Positions 6,955-16,382 of a stretch of 64,000 nucleotides of DNA are shown one piece after another. The first letter of the stretch is position 1; each line of letters opens with the position of its first letter. The stretch spans positions 1-64,000 of the forward strand of contig JAEZPG010000092.1 in the NCBI GenBank assembly GCA_023413555.1, written 5' to 3'. Source of the stretch: Bacillota bacterium (GTDB taxonomy: Bacteria; Bacillota; Clostridia; Lachnospirales; Lachnospiraceae). The notes under the pieces were generated by a model that had not been told where the DNA came from, made no database searches, and saw only the letters and a list, made by a program, of their open reading frames with translations. The translations under genes and the position numbers were made by a program.

Positions 6955-8829
6955 TCACTCTTTCAATAGTTTCATTAATTCTTCCCAGGTATATATAGGC
7001 TCTCTACAGGCATAATTTTCACAATAATAAAAGGCTTGCTTTTTATCACCCTTACAATACTCCTGTAACTCAGGAACCACTTGATTTATTAATTGGGCAT
7101 TGGAAGGGTTTTTTACAACAACATCGAGATTTGGTGCATAGTGTGAAGCTGTAATACGACGTAATTCTTCTATATTCTCCTTGTTTTCCACAAGACAAAT
7201 AAGTTTTTTCACAGGTTTAAAGATTTCCAAATACCCAAGAAGTGCAAACCCATACCCACTAGGATACCCTTCCACTACCTGATTCATAAAGGCTAGCTGT
7301 TTTTCTAAATACTCTTTGAACTCCATCTTTCCGGTGATATGTGCCAACTTACAAAGCATAAATAAGGCTACGGAATTACCGGATGGTATGGCCCCATCAT
7401 AGGTTTCCTTCGGCCGCATAATAAGCTGCTCTGCATCATTTGCATAAAAATAAAAACCGCCCTTGTCTCTATCCCAAAAGTGTTCAATCATACTCTCCAT
7501 AAGGCCAATACTTTTCTTAAGATACTTCACATCAAAGGTTGCCTCATAGATCTCATAGTAAGCCAGACAAAGAAACGCATAATCATCAATATGGCCAATT
7601 CCAAAGCTCTCCTTATCACGGTACCGAACATATAGCCGTCCCGACTCATTCATTAAATACTTCTCCATAAAGGAAACCGCTCTCTCAATCGTCTTTAGAT
7701 ACTCTCCATTACCAAGTATTCTATAAGCCCTTCCATAGGCCGTAAGCATTAAGGCATTAAAAGAGGTCAGGCACTTGTCATCCTTGTGAAGCCTTGTTCT
7801 TTTCAGACGATATTCATATAACTCTTCTTTACACTCACTAAAAAATGAATTTTCTTCACTAGTAACCTCCACATTCTTCTGCCCAATCAAATTCGGAACA
7901 GACGCTCCTTCAAAATTGCCTGCTGCCGTGATATCATATCGTTTATTAATACGCTCAGCTCTATCCTTACCTAGAATGTTCTCTGTCTCCTCAGGAGTAA
8001 AAACATAATACTTTCCCTCTTCCCCTTCACTGTCTGCATCCTGGGCAGAATAGAAGCCTCCTTCCTCATTTTGCATCTCTCTACTGATATATGCCAGAGT
8101 AGACTCCGCCACATGTCGATAAATCAGATTTTCCGTAGCTTGATAAGCTTCCAAATATGTTAAGGTCAGCAAAGCATTATCATACAGCATCTTTTCAAAA
8201 TGTGGGATCAGCCAATAACGGTCTGTACTGTATCTGGAAAACCCTCCACCAATATGGTCGTAGATACCACCACGATACATCTGTTCAAGTGTCACCTCTA
8301 CCATATGCAAGGCTTTCTCATTGTGAAACAGATGAGCATATCGTAATAAAAACAGAAGATTATGGGGAGTTGGAAACTTAGGTGCCTCTCCAAACCCTCC
8401 GTATTTTTCATCAAAAGAAGACACATATTGATGATAGGCAACACCAAGCACAGAGGCCTTCGCATCGTTCCTGTTATCCTTATGAATGTTTGCACTATGA
8501 TTCTTGATTGCTTCTAGCAATTGGTCTCCTGAATCAATTAATTTATCTTTCTCCTCCCTCCAGGTTCTTGCTACATGATTTAACAATTCAATTAGTCCGG
8601 TTCTACCAGCTGCAGAATGCTTTGGCAAATAAGTTCCAGCATAAAATGGGACCTGTTTTGGTGTCATAAGGATGGTCAAAGGCCAGCCTCCGTGACCATG
8701 AATGGCAGTACAGAATGACATATAAATGGTATCCACATCTGGACGTTCTTCCTTGTCTACTTTGATGGAGAGAAAGGATTGATTAAGAAGCCCTGCAACT
8801 TCATCATCCTCAAAGGATTCCTTCTCCAT
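6955..8829 (-). CDS. YyaL-like thioredoxin-domain protein (DUF255), 3' part of a gene split by the island
   Basis: This frame encodes residues from MEKESFEDDEVAGLLNQSF to the C-terminus (624 residues) of a DUF255/YyaL (SSP411-like) protein: the end of a thioredoxin-like domain, then an alpha/alpha-toroid region with APKFPTPHNLLF, GGGFSRYSTDRYWLIPHFEKML and AQDADSEGEEGKYYVFTPEE. The family normally begins about 65 residues earlier and carries a CHWC redox motif. Those codons are at 8836-8847, upstream of this ATG, at the junction with the island. The native 5' end is now at 26229-26053. A different 5' end supplied by the island (9030-8863) is in frame but ends in TAG. Translation therefore either starts here without the CxxC motif or needs readthrough; the gene is probably crippled. 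Confidence 0.85.
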   Translation of the reverse strand: MEKESFEDDEVAGLLNQSFLSIKVDKEERPDVDTIYMSFCTAIHGHGGWPLTILMTPKQVPFYAGTYLPKHSAAGRTGLIELLNHVARTWREEKDKLIDSGDQLLEAIKNHSANIHKDNRNDAKASVLGVAYHQYVSSFDEKYGGFGEAPKFPTPHNLLFLLRYAHLFHNEKALHMVEVTLEQMYRGGIYDHIGGGFSRYSTDRYWLIPHFEKMLYDNALLTLTYLEAYQATENLIYRHVAESTLAYISREMQNEEGGFYSAQDADSEGEEGKYYVFTPEETENILGKDRAERINKRYDITAAGNFEGASVPNLIGQKNVEVTSEENSFFSECKEELYEYRLKRTRLHKDDKCLTSFNALMLTAYGRAYRILGNGEYLKTIERAVSFMEKYLMNESGRLYVRYRDKESFGIGHIDDYAFLCLAYYEIYEATFDVKYLKKSIGLMESMIEHFWDRDKGGFYFYANDAEQLIMRPKETYDGAIPSGNSVALFMLCKLAHITGKMEFKEYLEKQLAFMNQVVEGYPSGYGFALLGYLEIFKPVKKLICLVENKENIEELRRITASHYAPNLDVVVKNPSNAQLINQVVPELQEYCKGDKKQAFYYCENYACREPIYTWEELMKLLKE

Positions 8830-8836
8830 GACATGA

Positions 8837-8847
8837 CACCAATGACA
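8837..8847. other. attL core of the island
   Basis: The core is CACCAATGACA, identical to 26054-26064. To its left are host codons (...HVMEKES on the minus strand). To its right is island sequence TACGTAATTGTTTACCTA, half of the inferred attP palindrome. The core encodes part of the CHWC motif. Confidence 0.8.
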
Positions 8848-8862
8848 TACGTAATTGTTTAC

Positions 8863-9030
8863 CTAGGAGTAGCCAATGCTTAAAAAAATCGGTTTATCCT
8901 CTGCTTTTGCCTTCGCAAATGCTTCTTCTCCCCATGGAAACCAGTCTACTGGATTATACGCATGTTGAAGTAAGTAAGGACTTTTCTCATTGATTAAGCG
9001 GTTGGCTACTCTATTTTCCTCTAGGTTCAT
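8863..9030 (-). pseudogene. Island-borne copy of the 5' end of the YyaL-like gene, ending in TAG
   Basis: The ATG at 9030 has a near-perfect AAGGAGGTGA ribosome site and opens 55 codons reading [20 protein letters not shown] ... [11 protein letters not shown], then TAG at 8863-8865. It matches the host 5' remnant at 26229 in 44 of 54 aligned residues, so it is homologous but clearly diverged. The frame continues past the TAG through five extra codons into CHWCHVMEKES of the host gene, without a shift. Similarity to the host copy extends about 60 bp upstream, including an identical 17-bp block (9056-9072). It appears to be a captured 5' cap able to drive the host 3' part after integration, now broken by the single stop. 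Confidence 0.8.
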
Positions 9031-9189
9031 AACAATCACCTCCTTAATTCGTTTTCACTTAGTGTTCTCTTAACAAAATAAAAGTATTCAAGGATTGATT
9101 GTGATAAACCTTTGTATTACTACTTTATCTATCATAAAAAAATTGGAGACTCTATATAACAGAATGCTCAAGAAACGAACATTCCTTTA

Positions 9190-10605
9190 TCATAAGTAGC
9201 TAATCTCCAATGTAACTTCATTGTCTATCGTCTTTCCATATTTAATTTGTTTAATGATACTTCGTAAGATTGCATTCAACTGTTCTTCTGATACACAGCC
9301 TTGTAATCTTTCTTTTACTTGTTCTAATGAAAGTAATTCATCTTCCATGTTCTTGGAAAATTCTGTATCTATGTTATATTTTATCACATCTTGTCGTTTC
9401 TGTAAACTAGTGATTTGATCATTTAGTTCATCGATACGTCTTTTTCCATCGGCTATCGTATATAGACCACTTTCTATCATCTCTAAGATTCTCTTGTGTT
9501 TCTCATTTAAACTTTGTCTTTTCTGTTCAATCATATCAAACTCATACAATAAAGCATTCTTTCGTTCCATCTTGACCATGTTCTGTCCAGACTCAATACA
9601 AACCTTTAATTCTTCGATATGGTCATCAATCTGCTCATAAATGAATGGCATTAAGGTATCTTGTTTCATTCCATAATTGCCGCATTTTTCGCCATATGGG
9701 TCACGATACCAACAAGGTTTCACATAGACTGTATTATCTGCTTTCTTCAATCCTAACGTTAATGTATGACCACAGCAATGACATTTTAATAACTGAGATA
9801 ACGCAAATACTCGTTTATTGTTCTTTCTTGGTTTCTTACCGACATGATTAAACATGGTCAACACCTTTCGATGCTCTTCTTCTGTCTTTAATGGCTCATG
9901 ACGGCCTTGATACCATTCATTATTATACTTTACCATGCCTAGATGGAACTCTGACAGCAACAAGCGGTATACCCCTGTATTATTCCATTGACCTCCATAG
10001 GAAGTCGGTACGCCTTGCTTATTGAGTTCAAATGCCATAGAATATGCTGAATATTCTCCTGACAATACCTTATCTACAATGTATCGATATATCTTCTTAC
10101 CATCTTCATCAATCTCAACTTCCTTAGTCATGGAGTTGAAACGATATCCCAATGGTGGCTTTCCATTGACAAAGTTTCCTTGCTTTGCTCCTTCGATTTT
10201 CCCTTGTCTTAGACGTTTCTTAATCAAACGATACTCTTGCCTTGCAAGCAGAAACTCAAAATCTGATGTGATAATATCTGACTCTTCTTCAAAGTTATAT
10301 GTTCTGTTTGGTGTCTCAACCTTTACGCCATTTTCTTTGAAAATATTGATGATCTGTGCCTGATTCAAATCATTTCTTGATAATCGGTCTAATGCAACTA
10401 CCAGCACTTTGTTATATTTCTTGATATTGTCCAGTAATTTTTTAAACTCTGGACGACTGGTAATGCTGTCAGAACTTCCGATTTCTTCATACACGTCATA
10501 CGTATAATGATTGCGATGTGCCAGCTCAAGTAACTGCATTCTATGTTTTTCTAAACTTGTCTCTTCATCACCACGTGATTTTCTTAAATATATTGCAACT
10601 TTCAT
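9190..10605 (-). CDS. Large serine recombinase (integrase) of the island
   Basis: The 471-residue protein has the three parts of large serine integrases. The resolvase-type catalytic domain (1-135) has Ser10 in YLRKSRGDEE and Arg74/Arg77 in ALDRLSRND. The recombinase domain runs from about 150 to 260 (GKPPLGYRFN...VPTSYGGQWNNTGVYRLL). The zinc-ribbon region has cysteines at 275, 277, 278, 298 and 308, and a coiled coil follows at about 345-440. Such enzymes join attP and attB without host factors and need a directionality factor to excise. It sits beside the left end, as expected of the enzyme that inserted the island. Its ATG follows directly on the stop of a 47-residue ORF (TAGATG), so the two are translationally coupled. 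Confidence 0.92.
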   Translation of the reverse strand: MKVAIYLRKSRGDEETSLEKHRMQLLELAHRNHYTYDVYEEIGSSDSITSRPEFKKLLDNIKKYNKVLVVALDRLSRNDLNQAQIINIFKENGVKVETPNRTYNFEEESDIITSDFEFLLARQEYRLIKKRLRQGKIEGAKQGNFVNGKPPLGYRFNSMTKEVEIDEDGKKIYRYIVDKVLSGEYSAYSMAFELNKQGVPTSYGGQWNNTGVYRLLLSEFHLGMVKYNNEWYQGRHEPLKTEEEHRKVLTMFNHVGKKPRKNNKRVFALSQLLKCHCCGHTLTLGLKKADNTVYVKPCWYRDPYGEKCGNYGMKQDTLMPFIYEQIDDHIEELKVCIESGQNMVKMERKNALLYEFDMIEQKRQSLNEKHKRILEMIESGLYTIADGKRRIDELNDQITSLQKRQDVIKYNIDTEFSKNMEDELLSLEQVKERLQGCVSEEQLNAILRSIIKQIKYGKTIDNEVTLEISYL

Positions 10606-10749
10606 CTATGCAGCTTCCTCTCGTTCGTCATCATTGGTGATTAGTTCATTATAAATATTAAGAACCTGCTTTGTAAAGTCTTCGATTGCTTCACGAGATG
10701 GTTTATTGGTTACTGTAACTGTGATCTTAAGTTTCTTTTCCTTTTTCAT
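10606..10749 (-). CDS. 47-residue ORF coupled to the integrase
   Basis: It reads MKKEKKLKITVTVTNKPSRE AIEDFTKQVLNIYNELITND then DEREEAA, with a GGGAG ribosome site, and its TAG touches the ATG of the large serine recombinase. The chain begins basic with a short beta-strand and continues as a likely helix ending acidic. I do not recognise it with certainty. Its position makes it a candidate integrase accessory or regulator, possibly a directionality factor, but that is inference only. The promoter at 10783-10810 would serve both genes. Confidence 0.65.
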   Translation of the reverse strand: MKKEKKLKITVTVTNKPSREAIEDFTKQVLNIYNELITNDDEREEAA

Positions 10750-10782
10750 AATATCTACTCCCTAAAAAATGATTATATTTAT

Positions 10783-10810
10783 GTTATATAATGCTTTTTT
10801 GAGAAGTAAA
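10783..10810 (-). promoter_or_regulatory. Promoter of the integrase operon
   Basis: On the minus strand TTTACT (10805-10810), a 16-bp spacer and TATAAC (10783-10788) precede the 47-residue ORF. The same arrangement with closely similar sequence occurs before the helicase gene (20858-20885). Confidence 0.6.
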
Positions 10811-10818
10811 CTTGGGGT

Positions 10819-10852
10819 AAAAAAAGTGCATCGGTAATATATTCCAATGCAC
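10819..10852 (-). terminator. Terminator of the methyltransferase operon
   Basis: On the minus strand a GTGCAT-type stem (10826-10834 with 10844-10852) is followed by seven Ts. It lies about 310 bp beyond the third methyltransferase gene and directly before the integrase promoter. Confidence 0.8.
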
Positions 10853-11161
10853 CTTAAATAAAAGTTTTATTTATATTCTAACATTTAAAAAATTTAAACA
10901 TACTCTATAATACGGTTTCAATTTATCAAATCATGTATCACACTTAATATCACTTAAAGCCTTGGAGTAAATACGCACAAATTATTTACAAGAAGCAAAT
11001 AAATGTAAGAGAAAGCCAGACTATTTATCTTCAACATTACATCTATATATTTAGCTTTTATGATAAATAAAACTTCTTAATGTCTCAGAAAGGATAAATA
11101 CTAGAAATAATATGATGCTACAGATTTATTGTCCTAATATATATTTCTGTTATTATAAAAT
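10853..11161. other. AT-rich spacer between methyltransferase operon and its terminator
   Basis: About 310 bp with no ORF bearing a ribosome site and no strong hairpin. It would be a long 3' untranslated region if transcription continues to the terminator at 10819-10852. Confidence 0.4.
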
Positions 11162-14100
11162 CTAATCTAAGCCAAAGATTGCATTACATGAATTATTATA
11201 ATCAGTATAACTCTCTAACATACGTATTGCTGCTTGTTGACGTCGTCTTCTGCTATTCAGCCTTCCACTATTAGGCTGAAGCAATGGAGTAATAGAATTA
11301 TCCTCTATTTTTCTCCACTCGTCCATAAGGCGTATTGTTGCATCAACCACACTAGTATGTGCTGGATTATCTTCATCATATTTAGGAATTATTTTGTATG
11401 GTATTGTATGAATATGTCTAGGACCAAATTCGCCTTGTGGCTGGAAATCCTTAATTGCAGAAGCCAAAGCATTGCTATTCAACATACCTACTATATAAAT
11501 TGCCTCTTGCTCATTTTCAGCTAAATACCAGTATAATGTTTGATCAATTATCAATTTACTTGAATCAAAGTCATTAAGGTTAATGTATGCTGCACATGGA
11601 TTTGTTCCACCTGCACTTGATAATACAAGCCAATTTCCTAATGCAAATTTTTGTTTTTTAAGCTTACCACGTATGTTTATAACTCTGTTGAAAATATCCG
11701 TAAATGATTTATCTATTTCTCTTTGGATATTATTAAAGACATATTCCGTACTCCTATTCATTAACGCCATATCATCTTGATTTATTGGTCTCCAACCATC
11801 TTCATTCTTAATTGCAGGAATAATTACCTTTGCTGGATTAGATACGTAGAATGGTGATAGATGCTTTGAAATTAAACAATCAAATACAAAAGCATTTTCA
11901 AAATCGGATGCACAAAGATCTGTGCATATATTTATATTTACGTCATTAACTAAGTAATTTAATTCACTTGTTTGCTCAATTCTGCTAATATTCCAATTTC
12001 CATTCTGCTGTAATGTCATTGTATGGAATAATGCTGTCCTAGGAAATACATCTGCTCCTTCAGTAAAAATCATAGGATTATCATTAACTAAATCTGCAAA
12101 TACCTCTACTTGTTCATGATTTGTCCAAGCGCTTCTATTTCCTTGTGTAATAAGATTATATGTACACACATCATAAAATTGATTATTCTTATATATTCTG
12201 CCGTTTAATTCTGTTGGATTCATACAATCAATCTTTTTACCACTTAGAACAATTGCCTTATTTTTAAACGTTGTTTTAGGTAATTCCCAAATCTCATTAA
12301 TCTGCATCTGAACGGGAGTAATTCCATTTCGGTATCTTTCCTGCCTCAGTGATTCATGATGGAATCCACTTAATAAACTTCCAGGCATTACACAACTCCA
12401 AACACCATTATCCTGGAGATATTTATCAATGGCATTAAGTAAGAAAGTAGTTCCAAGTTCCATGTGTAAATGTGCCGGTCCCGTAGGTCTTATTCCATAT
12501 AAAGCGGCCTTACTAGATAATGCTTCTTTGTATGGATTATTTGCCAACTTACTCATAGCAAGCCACGGTGGATTTGATACTATACAATTAAACTGATGTT
12601 TTGATAACCCAGGTCTATAACTATTACTTAATATGAAATACCATATTCCATTACGCCCATCTCTCTGTAACTGTTCAAGTTGCAATATCAAATTTCTTGC
12701 AGAATCAACAAGCTTTTCATTCTGATCATTTGCTAAGATGACTTCACTTTCACGCGAAATAGTACTAATCAGAGATGTAAGCATAGTATCATTCAAATCG
12801 TATTCTATTTGTTCTGCTCTGTTCATAGCTACTCTATAGCATTTTGACATAAATGATTCAAAAACTTTTCTATATTGTGAACTTAATAGAAATGCAGGAA
12901 GCATAATTTGATTGCCGTCAAAATTTAAGCAATAATTTTCAAGTTCGTTATCTGGAATATTATGTGTGATTGGCGTGGCTGCAAATAGTGAATCCGCATG
13001 ATATACAGGGATAATAATTTCTCCTGTATGCAAAGAAAACAAATCTCGCATTGATAGTACCCAGTTAACTTTTGCTAGCATTACCGCCAATGGGTCAATA
13101 TCAAATCCCATTACACAAGAGAACACAATTCTGTCTTTTTCTTCATCATAATTGTTAAAAGTTATAGAATACCTATCTCTAACATTTCTAATTGATTCAA
13201 TCAAGAAAACCCCTGACCCACAACACATATCCAAGATACGAGGCATCTCATCCGCTGGTAACTCTGAAATACTCTTTGTTACAATCTGATTAGCCACCCA
13301 ATGAGGTGTAAAATCTTGCCCTAATAATAAACGGTGTTCTCTATTTGCTAGTTGTGCTAACAGCTCGCCAAACAAGTCCTCATCTACAATAAAAGAATAA
13401 TCATATTCAACAAGCTGTCTCTGAATACTTATGCCACATACAATTAATTCTTCTAAATATGGAGAATCATTCAGCCATCCATAATAATCATAGTCAACTA
13501 AATTTACTATATTCTGCTGTGCAAAATATTCACCATTCAAAATTTGTCTCATTTCGTTCTCATCACTAATTATTGGTAAACCATTCAATATATTTACACA
13601 TATTATTTTAGCTACTGTTATTAAATATAACTCATTTACATATGTCTCATTTGAAAATTCACCATAATCAGAAACTCCAAGATATGCCACAAAATTTTGC
13701 CACAGTGATTTGATTAAATCAGCATATATAGGTCTCTCACTCATAGCTGTATCTACAAGATTAACTATATCTCCAATATTGTTTCTATAGAAAGTACTAT
13801 CTATTCCGAAATCAATAACTAAACTCTTTGCACTTAACAACCGAGATTGTTCTCGTCCAAAAAATCTATGAGAAAATTGCTCAAAACGTAAAAACTCTTC
13901 TGTAGTATCTAAAGTTAAGTCTATATGCTCTAACTCTGTTAATTGTATATTATCTGCTCCGTATAAATTCCCTTCTTCTACTTCCCCTACTAGCAAAATA
14001 CTATATCCATACCACCTTATAGTATCAGATAGTACACCATAAATTTCATCTACAGGTATACCAATATTAACTAATGCAGCACAGTACTCCTTGACTTGGT

Positions 14101-14389
14101 GATATCCTTCTTGAAAAATTGACATAATCTCCAGATTCTTTTCGTACTCAACTGCCGTCTTACCTACTACAGTATCTGCAAATCCAGCCCTTTCTGTTCC
14201 ATCTAAATCTGCAAAATGTAAATACGTTTCAGTTCCTAAAATATGATCTTGAATCCACCATGGCGATTCAAGAAAAATTCTATCTAAACGTGAAGATAAT
14301 AAATGTCTTAACACATCTTCAGGAACACCATCATCAATGCGACTTTGTGCTAAATGCATAAATTCTCTAATCTGTACAATATCTATCAT
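11162..14389 (-). CDS. N6-adenine DNA methyltransferase, possibly a type IIG restriction-modification enzyme
   Basis: This is a long Eco57I/PglX-like methyltransferase of about 1,075 residues (numbering below from the in-frame GTG nine bases upstream). GQDFTPHWVANQIV (360-373) is motif X, PRILDMCCGSGVFLIESI (386-403) is the AdoMet-binding motif I, and NCIVSNPPWLAM (605-616) holds the catalytic NPPW. The C-terminal 350 residues look like a target-recognition domain. The N-terminal 90 residues include GFADTVVGKTAVEYEKNL (72-89), reminiscent of a PD-(D/E)XK nuclease core, with Asp75, Glu84/86 and Lys87. Nuclease plus methylase plus recognition in one chain is the type IIG/IIL layout; the nuclease assignment is tentative. 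The ATG at 14389 has AGAGG upstream. The gene overlaps the preceding methylase and is the last of the operon. Confidence 0.82.
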   Translation of the reverse strand: MIDIVQIREFMHLAQSRIDDGVPEDVLRHLLSSRLDRIFLESPWWIQDHILGTETYLHFADLDGTERAGFADTVVGKTAVEYEKNLEIMSIFQEGYHQVKEYCAALVNIGIPVDEIYGVLSDTIRWYGYSILLVGEVEEGNLYGADNIQLTELEHIDLTLDTTEEFLRFEQFSHRFFGREQSRLLSAKSLVIDFGIDSTFYRNNIGDIVNLVDTAMSERPIYADLIKSLWQNFVAYLGVSDYGEFSNETYVNELYLITVAKIICVNILNGLPIISDENEMRQILNGEYFAQQNIVNLVDYDYYGWLNDSPYLEELIVCGISIQRQLVEYDYSFIVDEDLFGELLAQLANREHRLLLGQDFTPHWVANQIVTKSISELPADEMPRILDMCCGSGVFLIESIRNVRDRYSITFNNYDEEKDRIVFSCVMGFDIDPLAVMLAKVNWVLSMRDLFSLHTGEIIIPVYHADSLFAATPITHNIPDNELENYCLNFDGNQIMLPAFLLSSQYRKVFESFMSKCYRVAMNRAEQIEYDLNDTMLTSLISTISRESEVILANDQNEKLVDSARNLILQLEQLQRDGRNGIWYFILSNSYRPGLSKHQFNCIVSNPPWLAMSKLANNPYKEALSSKAALYGIRPTGPAHLHMELGTTFLLNAIDKYLQDNGVWSCVMPGSLLSGFHHESLRQERYRNGITPVQMQINEIWELPKTTFKNKAIVLSGKKIDCMNPTELNGRIYKNNQFYDVCTYNLITQGNRSAWTNHEQVEVFADLVNDNPMIFTEGADVFPRTALFHTMTLQQNGNWNISRIEQTSELNYLVNDVNINICTDLCASDFENAFVFDCLISKHLSPFYVSNPAKVIIPAIKNEDGWRPINQDDMALMNRSTEYVFNNIQREIDKSFTDIFNRVINIRGKLKKQKFALGNWLVLSSAGGTNPCAAYINLNDFDSSKLIIDQTLYWYLAENEQEAIYIVGMLNSNALASAIKDFQPQGEFGPRHIHTIPYKIIPKYDEDNPAHTSVVDATIRLMDEWRKIEDNSITPLLQPNSGRLNSRRRRQQAAIRMLESYTDYNNSCNAIFGLD

Positions 14390-16382
14390 CACTTGCACCT
14401 CTTTCTCTTAGCTTTCTTTTTAAAATCTCAATGATTTTAGCATCAAGATTTGTATTATTTTCATTTTCAAATGGTTCTATGACAATTTTATCAATTTGTT
14501 TCTGTAGTTTATTATTTATATCTTTTTCTTCACAAATTTTTTTACCGTATAGAGCTAATTGCTCTCTCTGCATTTTATTATAGCGCGGGAATAAAACCTT
14601 CTTTAGATGACTTGCTTCAACCTTTAGAGCTCCACCACCCATAACTGTACTAATTAGTTCCAAATAACATTTAGTCCATGATGAATTTAGTAGTGCAAAC
14701 ATCATTAAAATCTGACTTTTTTCATTACACCATAACGTATTAAAATTTGCATCTACTGCCAATGATTGCTGTTCATTTTGATTAATATAGATGCACTCAA
14801 TAGACTTTCCGCATACACGCGGAATACATAAATTAGGAACATGCCTTTTTGTCAGCATTGGTAACATATACCAGAAACGACGATACCCCTCCTTATCCTT
14901 TTTCACATTTGGTAAAACGGCAGACAGTTGTTGGAACGGTTTGGTAGTCTTTCCTTTTATAGGAACATATACTTCCCCCTCAGTAATATAATCTTCTAAT
15001 GCTTCATTCATTACATGACTACTATTTAATAATTCAGGATTAATCTTTGGCACATCAATATTACGTATCTCATTCTGTATATAAAACAAACAAGTTCTCA
15101 AATTGTTCTCTTCAGCACAGAGCCCTGATATTTCTCCCCTATTCTGTAGGGTCATTACAATATTTCTCTTATAAACCTCAAATATCTTCCCATACCAACT
15201 GCGACTTTGAACAATTACTGTTTCACCTCTATTTTCTAAGACTGTACCATAAAAGAAATCATTTGCTCCAGTACGTAATCCTTGTCCAGTTTGAACCCCC
15301 ATTTCACTTAATGTTTGAAATTCTATCCCAATGCTATCTTTCAATAATTCTTTTAACTCAGAAGGTAACACTTCAAATTCTTCTAATTGTATTATATCTT
15401 CGTCTAACGCCCACTTAGATTCCTCTATATTCTTAATTAAATTCGGGAATAATGAATACGATTTCTCTTTCCTTGCAAAAATATTATCTGACTTTATTGT
15501 TTGGCCACTTCTAATCAAGTTTTTAATCGCTTCATACGATATATATGAATTGAACTTGAAGTTCTCTACTAAGGAATTATCTCCAATAAGTCCTTGACCT
15601 AAATCCAATATATATGTTTCCTTTTGTTTTATCTCTAACATAGAAACTGTAACTTTCCTCTGTGCAACAACTAAACATGTTCTAACTAATGCATTATCGA
15701 ACCAAACTGCACCTATATCTTTAGCAATAATCATAATATCAAAACACTTTATCAACATATATTGGATAGGCGAAGCATAATCTCGATTCATCCAAGTTTC
15801 TGGCACAACCATTGCTAAATATCCGTTAGGCTTTACTATGGATGCGCAGAGTATCCAAGATGGTACTGCTATATCTGACAATCCAGAATAACCTTCAGCT
15901 AATTTTAAGAATAACTCTTTATCACTATTATTTAAATTCTGGATAGACACTATATGACTCACTAGGTTATTGCGAATTTGCTGTGCATTTGGTAATACCC
16001 CTGCTTTATTCTCGGAATTTAGTAATTGATATCGTATATAAGGCGGATTTGTAATAACTAAATCCCATTCCCCAGCGCCGTTTAGTTTTGTCTTACATTT
16101 GATAAATGCATCTCCATATTCAATATTTGCTTCATCAAGCAATTTGCTACATTGAATCGCAACTTCTTTATCAATTTCGATTCCATACAAGCATTTTTCT
16201 GATACACCTGCTCTTTTAAGAGCTAATAACATATCACCTTTACCTACCATAGGATCTATTGCATTATCAATACCTTCTATATCCGGCAAAAGTGATACTA
16301 ATAACTCTGATACCAACCTACCTGAAAAATATTGACCATACCTTTTATTATGTGAAGCTATATTTATATCATTACTCATCAT
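14367..16382 (-). CDS. N6-adenine DNA methyltransferase (TaqI/Eco57I-like)
   Basis: The 671-residue protein has motif X KRYGQYFSGRLVSELLVSLL (14-33), a degenerate motif I IDPMVGKGDMLLALKRAG (42-59) and the catalytic motif DLVITNPPYIRYQLL (107-121). A methylase core runs to about residue 230, followed by a long C-terminal region with IKGKTTKPFQQLSAVLPNVK and GGGALKVEASHLKKVLFPRY, typical of target-recognition parts of type I/II adenine methylases. Motif I has K-G-D where G-S-G is usual, but the fold looks intact. It overlaps the upstream methylase by 11 nt and the downstream one by more than 20 nt, so the three are translated together. Which sequence it methylates cannot be read here. Confidence 0.82.
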   Translation of the reverse strand: MMSNDINIASHNKRYGQYFSGRLVSELLVSLLPDIEGIDNAIDPMVGKGDMLLALKRAGVSEKCLYGIEIDKEVAIQCSKLLDEANIEYGDAFIKCKTKLNGAGEWDLVITNPPYIRYQLLNSENKAGVLPNAQQIRNNLVSHIVSIQNLNNSDKELFLKLAEGYSGLSDIAVPSWILCASIVKPNGYLAMVVPETWMNRDYASPIQYMLIKCFDIMIIAKDIGAVWFDNALVRTCLVVAQRKVTVSMLEIKQKETYILDLGQGLIGDNSLVENFKFNSYISYEAIKNLIRSGQTIKSDNIFARKEKSYSLFPNLIKNIEESKWALDEDIIQLEEFEVLPSELKELLKDSIGIEFQTLSEMGVQTGQGLRTGANDFFYGTVLENRGETVIVQSRSWYGKIFEVYKRNIVMTLQNRGEISGLCAEENNLRTCLFYIQNEIRNIDVPKINPELLNSSHVMNEALEDYITEGEVYVPIKGKTTKPFQQLSAVLPNVKKDKEGYRRFWYMLPMLTKRHVPNLCIPRVCGKSIECIYINQNEQQSLAVDANFNTLWCNEKSQILMMFALLNSSWTKCYLELISTVMGGGALKVEASHLKKVLFPRYNKMQREQLALYGKKICEEKDINNKLQKQIDKIVIEPFENENNTNLDAKIIEILKRKLRERGASDDRYCTD

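Noticed and set aside
6757..6969. Plus-strand 70-codon frame between coat genes and the YyaL-like gene
   Set aside because: No ribosome site and it overlaps the 3' end of the YyaL-like gene on the other strand; composition looks random.
8863..8865. TAG as pyrrolysine codon
   Set aside because: No pyrrolysine insertion context or pyl genes are visible in the window; a plain stop or sequencing error is more likely.
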